Under the pieces are notes generated by a model. It did no database searches and was not told the origin of the DNA. It saw only the letters and a program-made list of their open reading frames with translations. DNA of 64,000 bases, taken from Pteria penguin (lineage: Eukaryota; Mollusca; Bivalvia; Pterioida; Pteriidae). Location: positions 16,525,798 through 16,589,797 of the forward strand of contig CM068590.1 in NCBI GenBank assembly GCA_035048485.1, in the 5' to 3' direction. This document shows, piece by piece, positions 55,283 through 64,000 of this stretch. Each line of letters starts with the position of its first letter. The stretch's first letter is position 1. The translations under genes were made by a program, and so were the position numbers.

Positions 55283-55559
55283 ACGTAGTGAGTATTGATT
55301 ATTGTTTTTACGTCACCCCACGAATATTTCACGTATATGGTAACGGCATCTGCCTGATGCGGGGCATACAAATTTTGACCTTTGCAACGGACCCACCCGA
55401 AGCAGTGAGGGATCATTAACGTGCCATGCATACCACGACACGGGGCCTCGGTTTTTAGTCTCATCCGAAAGACAGGACAACGGCATGACCAGAGCGGGAC
55501 TCGAACCCGGCCTCCCGATCATGAGTTCGACGCGATACCACTAGGCCACGTAGTGAGTA
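55283..55559 (-). mobile_element. SINE, family A (A2), full length with target-site duplication
   Basis: A 12-bp duplication acgtagtgagta flanks it (55283-55294, 55548-55559). Minus-strand B box GGTTCGAGTCC; the body is complete. Confidence 0.94.
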
Positions 55560-55789
55560 AGTTGTCGAATTACTGTTGAGACATCAGTCCATCCGTCCAT
55601 CAATATCTGTCTTCTTACATTGTACGTGTTTCAGAGAACACCCCACCCCTTTCCTTCAATGATTTTACCCACAGATCGTGTATAGTATTATACACAGTAT
55701 ACTTTCTGTAGCCCCCCCCCCTCACTTCCCCAATATGAATACCCCTTCGATAGGCCTGTGATAATCTAAGACGAAACTAGATTAATAAT

Positions 55790-56067
55790 TAATTGATTAA
55801 TTATTGTTTTTACGTCACTCCACAGTTATTTCACGTATAATTATGTTGACGGCATCTGCCTGGTGTATTGCATAGAAATTTCTACATTTGCAATGGACCC
55901 ATCCGAAGCAATGAGTAATCTTTTACGTGCCACGCCTACCGTGATACGGGACCTCGGTTTTTACTGTCTCATCCGAAATACAAAACACCGGTGTGCCCAG
56001 GGCGGGAATAGACCCCGGGACCTCTTGGTCACGAGCCGAGCACCTCATCCATTAGGCCACACCGGCT
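55790..56067 (-). mobile_element. SINE, family A (A1)
   Basis: Minus-strand head GCCGGTGTGGCCTAATGG, with a B box changed by one base (GGTCTATTCC). Body and 3' end present ('attattgtttttacgtcact'). Confidence 0.88.
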
Positions 56068-56257
56068 TTTATAAAACTAGAACCCTGGCATTCTGCTCAT
56101 TTCCTTCAGCAAGGTTACTATAGAACTGTATTTTTCAAAAATATATGTAATTGTTGGATATCTTATGGGTCATATTTAGTTACACACCCTTGACAAATTG
56201 ACATTAAGAAAGTAGACCAACCGTGTTCTAAGGAAAAGGCCTTTGTCAAGAATCGGT

Positions 56258-56500
56258 TGGACACTGTAGCGTACTGAGGTACGAACCTTGAGGTCACGGG
56301 TTCGAGCCCCTCCAGTGTCACGTCAATGATGTGTCTTTTGGATAAATCTATAAACTTCGAGGTGCAGTGTTATACGGTTGAAGTTGGCACGTACAAGTTT
56401 CTTCACTGCGGTGGGTGTGTTCGTAACATAGGGCGAAATATGTGTGTTAATTTGATTTCACCACATGGATAAACGAATAATTAAATTAATTAATAAATAG
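56258..56500 (+). mobile_element. Divergent tRNA-headed SINE
   Basis: B box GGTTCGAGCCC, then 'atgatgtgtcttttggataa', 'ggcacgtacaagtttcttca' and 'gcggtgggtgtgttcgtaac', which follow family A's body order with heavy change. Old or a separate subfamily. Confidence 0.6.
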
Positions 56501-58100
56501 ATGATTAAGATTAAGAATTAATAACAGAGTAAAAACAAAAACAGGATAAAAACCGACTGATCATTTGAAATGATAACTTTCAAAATGAGTTGTCGTTCTT
56601 AGTCCATATGTAGGTAAGGTCAGCAACTTTTATGTCTAAAAATATATGTCCCTGGTAAGGTGAAATTTATGTAGGATATTAAATATCTCTGATTTAAAGA
56701 AATTAATTTATAAATGATAAATATGTGAAAATCGGGATCGCGTTTTCTTATTTAATCAACCCCAAATAAATGTATGAAAATGAAAGATTCATGCAATTAA
56801 CAAGAAACTATAAACTCTTGCTTTAACATCGGGGTCTGTGTTTGAATTAATTAATTCCACCAACATTGAAGGGGTTACAACCCTCTACCTTGATGAAATA
56901 TCTTTTTGGGTATTTTTGATTTTGTAAGACCCTTTCCTAAATAAACCTTTAGTATTGTAAGTTGGAACCCCCTTCCCCCTTTTGAAGACCTCTGAATTTG
57001 CAATTGAAGGCGAGATATCTATTCTATATCCTTTACTTAATATTTTTATGGAGATTGGGATTTTTCTTTTTTCGTTTTCAAACAATCATTATCACAACAA
57101 TGACGTTTTTCTTTGAAATATAATATAAATATTGAATACGTTATACTGTAAATGAAAGATTTCTAAAACATAGGTCGAGTTCAATGATCAGGATTTATAA
57201 ATCCCCTCAGATTAACTGCGGTCTTACGATTAATCAATCACTCCCTGAAACATCATTAAATATGTAAATGAGTTGTCTGCTCTGAGTACACTGCGGAAAA
57301 GTTCCGAAATCTTCAAATGGCTTAAAATAGCATTTATATAGCACATCTTACCGACATCAAAGTATTGGGAAAATCCAATGGGTTATGCAACGCCGAAGCG
57401 CGCAATTTTATTCCCACAACAATCTTTCAAGCTAACATTATACTTCATGTCTTCATAATGCAAACTTTTCGAGAAAATCAGTTTCTATGTAAAGCCTATG
57501 CCAGAGATATCATCTGCTATATCTATTTTAAAGCTTAAATTATTTACTTTATCTCAAATTTATACTAAACTGATCGAGAAGGCCATGATGAGATAAGCGA
57601 ATGAGAAATACCCAGCGTGAAAGATGTTTTAATTAAAACTCGTCCAGGACAGCATCATATTTTCTCTACGAGCACCTGCAGAATCCTCTTATAAAACAAA
57701 CATTCTTAGCGGAGGGAGGTTATTTGAAGAGCGATTACTCGCGCATGAATTTGATTCGTCGCATGTAGCGACAGACTAAGTACAAGTTGCATCATCTTGC
57801 CATCTATATAAGCCTCCGCAACCTTGTGTAATTGTTCTGAGAATCTGTGTATCCTGTCTTCCTTTCATTACGTAATGAGTATTAGTTGTACTTAATCACT
57901 TTGAAAATCTTGCATTCATCAGTGCAGAATCGGCTCATCTGATGTCGGAGATTTTGTAAATTTCAAGAAATTTTGTTTATTTCTTCAGAGCAGTACCTTC
58001 TGTCGTTTCCAACTGTTCAATGACGGTATAAATGACGAGGGTTTTAGGAGATATACGTGGCAAGCAGGGGTTTTATACCTCGTATAAATATGAAAAATTG
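56500..58100. other. Intergenic, nothing recognised
   Basis: AT-rich DNA without exon-like ORFs, known repeat blocks or clear inverted repeats. Confidence 0.5.
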
Positions 58101-58290
58101 GTTGCTGGATATGTTGGTTGGATGTTTGGCTGGCTAGTTGGTTGCTGGATTGGTTGGTTACTGGTTTGGTTGGTTATCTGGTCTGTAGGCTGGTTGGTTG
58201 GTTGCTGGATTAGCTGTTTGTTCGGTTGGTCGGTTGCTGGTTTGGTTGGCTGATGGTTTGGTTTGTTTGTTGGTTGGTTGGTTTGTAGGC
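58100..58290. repeat. (TTGG)n/(GGTTGGCTGG)n simple repeat
   Basis: Imperfect TTGG units with 'ctggttggttgctggattgg'-type higher order. The Trp/Gly/Val-rich ORF here is a repeat translation. Confidence 0.92.
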
Positions 58291-58291
58291 T

Positions 58292-58455
58292 GGTTGATTG
58301 ATGTCTTACGTTGCCTTGAAAAACAATTTTTAGTTATATTCCGACATAGAGGCAGGAGAAAACCAACCTCTTAAACATAATGGCGAAATTCGGGAGTCGA
58401 ACCCTCATCGCCTGCACTGCACATCAGTCGCTTAATCACTACATTAAGTAAGCCC
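58292..58455 (-). mobile_element. SINE, family B
   Basis: Reverse of the 52795 element: 'gatgtcttacgttgccttga', 'gaggcaggagaaaaccaacc', 'gggagtcgaaccctcatcgc', head 'cgcttaatcactacattaag'. Confidence 0.75.
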
Positions 58456-58504
58456 CTTCCTACTGAAAAACATAGACAAAGACATTGAAATGAATTGAAA
58501 TACT

Positions 58505-58835
58505 ATGTTTTATTTAAGAGAAAACAGAAGACATCTGGCAAAGCTGTATGACACAAATTACCAAGGACATGCACACGAAACATGATAATAGAAAAATGTA
58601 CACGGAAAAACAACATTACAAAAATATTCGATTGTGCTGCGGTTACTATACCAACTTAGAACGGTCAATTGAATTAACCAACATGACTCAGTTGGTGTGG
58701 TTAACCGGTTTACGGGGGCCCACCTTCCCACAAACTGCAAAAGCAGTACAATCAAAGACACACATTTAACAATTTAGAAGTTATTCACCATATAGAGAAC
58801 AATGATCAACAGGCTTCTCAAGAAGAGAGATAACT
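58505..58835 (-). mobile_element. Dispersed retroelement 3' region
   Basis: The most complete reverse-strand copy: 'gaagacatctggcaaagctg', 'attcgattgtgctgcggtta', 'ggtgtggttaaccggtttac', 'cccaccttcccacaaactgc', 'aggcttctcaagaagagaga'. Confidence 0.72.
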
Positions 58836-59036
58836 CGTACTACACACGCCAAGTATTTACCAAAATCTTTTAGATGTTTTATACTATTATGTGAAAATGA
58901 GTTTTCCACAATATTCCAAATCGTTCTTCGGTTTCCTCGACCATTAGGCTGAACTTAAATCGTTCTTCAGTTTCGGCCATTAGGCTGACCTTTGCTACGG
59001 TGGTTTTTTTTTTTTTTCTTTTGTTTAGTTTTTTAG

Positions 59037-59100
59037 TTTAGGCGTGGCGCGTAAAAGATCTCCCATTGTTCTATGTGGATCATTGTATAGATCTTAATTA
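59037..59100 (+). mobile_element. SINE body fragment
   Basis: 'aggcgtggcgcgtaaaagat' matches the middle of family A. Confidence 0.5.
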
Positions 59101-59109
59101 CCATCTTAC

Positions 59110-61090
59110 TGCAGTATTCTAGGTGAGACTTGAACAAGAATCGGATATACTAAGCTAAGACCGTAAATCACATCAAATTCAATGCAAAATATATTTCTCA
59201 TATACAGGATTATACTGTTGTCCGTATGATATGAACATTTTCATAGTGTGTGTGTCTGAATATACAGGAGACCCTTACTCCCCTCGGGCACTGATCCTGT
59301 TATTGACTTTGAATTTCAGGGGTCCATTAATATTAGTTCATATACATTATTCTGTGTACTGTCTCCAATTATTCCTAAATAATTTACCATCGTCTATATT
59401 TGCCTTTCACATGTACATGTATGTGGAAAAAAGTTCTGCATTAAGAATAATTTGGTATTCCATCCAAAGGAAAAATTGTCTGTGTTCGATCAGTTCTGAC
59501 AGGCTTGCCGAGGTCTTTTTTTCTGGGAAAGCGTTAGCGGCACTGTTCGTTTATATCCATTATCATTCACTTTTGTTACAAGTATTGTTTTCCCGTTTAA
59601 AAATTACCGCGTATTGTTTCATTTCTTTGACGACTGCATGAAAATGCGCCATTATGAATGTTTCTACGAGAAACAAAGTAGTTTCAAGATAGGAAATTTT
59701 AAGAAACAAATGGATATTTGTTATACGTATATCCCTTACTTAAATTTAATCAATTGAAGTTTTAGAATTTATTTTATATGTAAATTCAAGTCAAGTGAAA
59801 ATTTGCGACAATCTGAAAATTCATATTGGTATTAGGAGAGTTAAGAACAGTTTACCGTGGTTATACATGTCTGACTGTCTCAGCCAATGAAAATTAACGA
59901 ATCAAAAAGAGAATTATACGTAGAATTTGAAAGATTTGTGAGCCATTTTTCTACGCATCAATGTTGATCCTCGATCAATACGTGTGTCGATGTCAGTCCT
60001 GCACTCAAAAACTGTTATTACTAATTTTGGCAAGCACATATCTATTTATTTGTTTAATTCATTTATTTTATTTTGTTTTGTTTTGGCAATGAGCATGTTT
60101 CGTAGAGTTTGGCACGGGATTAATAAACACGTTTCCTGCATTCAGAAGCAGTGAATTTATATACACTGTAATATGTTGTGTATAATACAACAGATTTTCC
60201 TTAGCGTAAATACATGAACAATATGTTGTAAGCTAGCTAATACAGGGTAGTGTGTTCAAATCTTACCTTTCGGTTTTCAATTGCAACCGCGTAGCTGTGC
60301 CTTGAAAAGTGGGGAAGACGTGGGGGGCTGGGCTGGTACACAACCTCAGTGGAGTTGTATATGTACAGTTAGACAAGAAAAAAGATCTAGATGTCTTACA
60401 AAGTGATCTTATGCAACTTATGCTGAAAAGTGGGCGCAACACCATTATAGCTGTGTTAAATACGGCTAATTGGTATATTGATGCATGTACCTCTAAGAAT
60501 GGCGTATTTCAAACACCTTATCTGCATTTTCGTATCTTTAAGTATTCACAGACTTGTACTTCAGTACTTAAAAAATCATGTATTGTACTAAGGAGGTGTA
60601 ACATGGATTTTGGAAAAATGGAGAGATGAATTCGTGCAAAACATTTTATCTAGAAACGACGAAATAATTATATTATTATCTTATTTTGAGCAAACAGGGG
60701 ACTGAACTCCTTTAGGACTCTATCGCTGTTACAGACTAAAATGCTATCACAAGAAACAATTTGGTGTAAGCACCAAAGTGTGGGCCGGAATGGGATGTTT
60801 GATAAAACTGCAAAGAATTTTAAAAACAGAATAATGTTTTAAAATATGTATTGTACAGCCATGTGACTGATAATTAGCAGACATATAAAGACCATGATGA
60901 TCGACCACAGACATATAAATCTCCAGTATCACTTCCTTTTCAGCTAATAGTTTATATTTGGGCTCATTTAGCTCATTCAGTACTTAAGGCATGGCAATAG
61001 CGAATTTATCAGACGTACGGATTAGCCTGCATTTAGTATGGAAATGTACTTTTAAAATTACTAGCCATATCATCTACTATATGTTTTAAG
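59110..61090. other. Intergenic; ORFs at 59231-59641 and 60309-60629 of unknown nature
   Basis: Two plus-strand ORFs (136 and 106 residues). The second reads GKTWGAGLVHNLSGVVYVQL then DKKKDLDVLQSDLMQLMLKS and is less hydrophobic than chance ORFs here, but no family is recognised. It could be a fragment of an unknown repeat or exon. No start context or splice support was seen. Confidence 0.25.
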
Positions 61091-61091
61091 T

Positions 61092-61350
61092 CGGTGGGTT
61101 CAGTGGACGAGGTGACCGAAAGGTCGCGGGTTCGACTTCCGCCGTGGGCACATCGGTGATCTGTCTTTCAAATTGGACAGTAGAAACAGAGGTCCCGTGT
61201 CACGGTAGGCGTGACACGTAAAAGATTCCCCACTTCTTCGGGAGGGTCCGTTACAGTGGTATAAATTTCTATGCAATGCATCAGGTAGATACCGTCACCA
61301 TGTACGTGAAAAAGTCGTGGAGTGACGTGAAACTATAATTAATCAATTAA
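61092..61350 (+). mobile_element. SINE, family A (A1)
   Basis: B box GGTTCGACTTC, 'ggtcccgtgtcacggtaggc', 'accgtcaccatgtacgtgaa' and an AATTAATC tail. Somewhat diverged; the A box has a deletion. Confidence 0.88.
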
Positions 61351-62212
61351 CCCACTATTTATTTTTAACAACAAAACATAACCAATCTATAAGCAACTTA
61401 AGGTTTTCTGAGGTAACCAACACTTCACTGGTAAACTTTTGGTAGTGGTGTGACCGTGCTGGTGGGTAATCCTTTTATTCTCAAGTTTCAATTTATAAAC
61501 ACTAATTAAGGTTTATCGTTTTGCCAGAAGAAACAATTGTAATTGGTCCTTCTTAGCGTAGCATTCTGTATTCTGAAAGTTTTAGTAGGACTTACATCAC
61601 ACTATTATTCAGTCGTAATATTACAACTCGACCATTTCCGTACCCAAAAAAGACACATTTTTGTAAAAAATGGCGATGATGTTCCGATTGGATATTAACC
61701 AAAAGTCCCTTAGGCAACCGAATAATAATTTGGTTATGAAGAAAGCGCGTCAAATCTTAAAAAATTGTAAGGTAACACCCATCCCCAGAAAATATTCCAA
61801 CAAATTTAATACTTCTCTGCTGTAACGTACTTCATTTACATGTATCTATCAAACTGGGTCAGAGAGGCGACACATGCTCTCTCCGCAGTGAATAAAATCC
61901 TAATTTATTCATTGGTGTAAAATCCTGGGGGTGTGGTCTTACTGTACCGCAGAAACGCATGCGACTTTCCCAAACTTATATCAAAGGATGGGCCGGCTAG
62001 TGCCGGCCCACAATAAGGGAATAAATCCAATATATCCAGTCAGGGAACGAATATAAGTGAAATATATTGTGCCTTGTTAGCCGTAGTGTCTTTGTGCTTT
62101 ATATGTTTGTCTAATTTGTTTTCATGTCTACAGGTATTTCTTCGGAGATCCAAGGTCCATTGTTCTCCCAGGTGTTTCACTGTTTCTATTTGTGCTTTAT
62201 ATATAGAGAGTA

Positions 62213-62447
62213 TTGTTGTTACGTCACTCCACGATTATTTCACGTATATGGTGACGGCATCTGCCTGATGCATTGCATACAAATTTAGACCTTTGCAACG
62301 GACCCACCCGAAGCAGTGAGAGATCTTTTACGAGCCACGGGACCTCGGTTTTTACTGTCTCATCCGACAGACAGAACACCGGTGTGCCCAGGGCGAAAGT
62401 CGAACCCGGGAGCTCTTGATCACGAGTCGAGCACTTTATCCACCAGG
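62213..62447 (-). mobile_element. SINE, family A (A1)
   Basis: Minus-strand B box GGTTCGACTTT, body with a deletion next to 'gagccacgggacctcggttt', 3' end 'gttgttacgtcactccacga'. A long TA repeat adjoins its head. Confidence 0.88.
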
Positions 62448-62464
62448 CTTTATATATATAAATT

Positions 62465-64000
<1,536 letters not shown>

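Overview
This is a eukaryotic, AT-rich, intron-rich window dense in repeats. The organism is most likely a bivalve mollusc. That is inferred from the tRNA-derived SINEs ending in (AATC)n, a LINE ending in (ATTG)n, hammerhead-like short repeats resembling those known from mussels, and the receptor gene type. Nothing looks bacterial: there are no operons, and most long ORFs are repeat or microsatellite translations.

One real host gene occupies 849-39672 on the minus strand: a single-pass receptor guanylyl cyclase of the natriuretic-peptide-receptor type. I could join 23 coding exons with consistent phases (about 997 residues): signal peptide, ANF-type ligand-binding ectodomain, juxtamembrane Cys motif, transmembrane helix, kinase-homology domain (pseudokinase), coiled dimerisation linker and class III cyclase domain. 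The last C-terminal exon(s) are not visible and should lie left of position 1. Exon 2 has an exact 73-bp tandem duplication covering its splice acceptor.

The introns (about 0.9-39.5 kb) hold a 5'-truncated LINE (1.15-2.94 kb), several SINEs, palindromic MITEs (13-19 kb), pieces of RT-bearing retroelements (20.5, 25.7, 34.2 kb), a dispersed element that looks like the 3' end of a retroelement (19.7, 34.6 kb and elsewhere), minisatellites, microsatellites and several ~350-bp units carrying a hammerhead-ribozyme-like core. Two of these units (24.2 and 33.8 kb) are bounded by the motif on both sides, the layout expected of retrozymes.

From 39.7 to 64 kb I see no convincing host gene. This flank holds a probable TATA promoter for the receptor, a decayed Crypton-like (DUF3504/tyrosine-recombinase-derived) gene at 41.8-42.7 kb, many SINEs of two families (50-62 kb), a SINE whose interior has expanded into a minisatellite (54.5-54.95 kb), an 8-copy 38-bp minisatellite (49 kb), and CA/TA and TTGG simple repeats.
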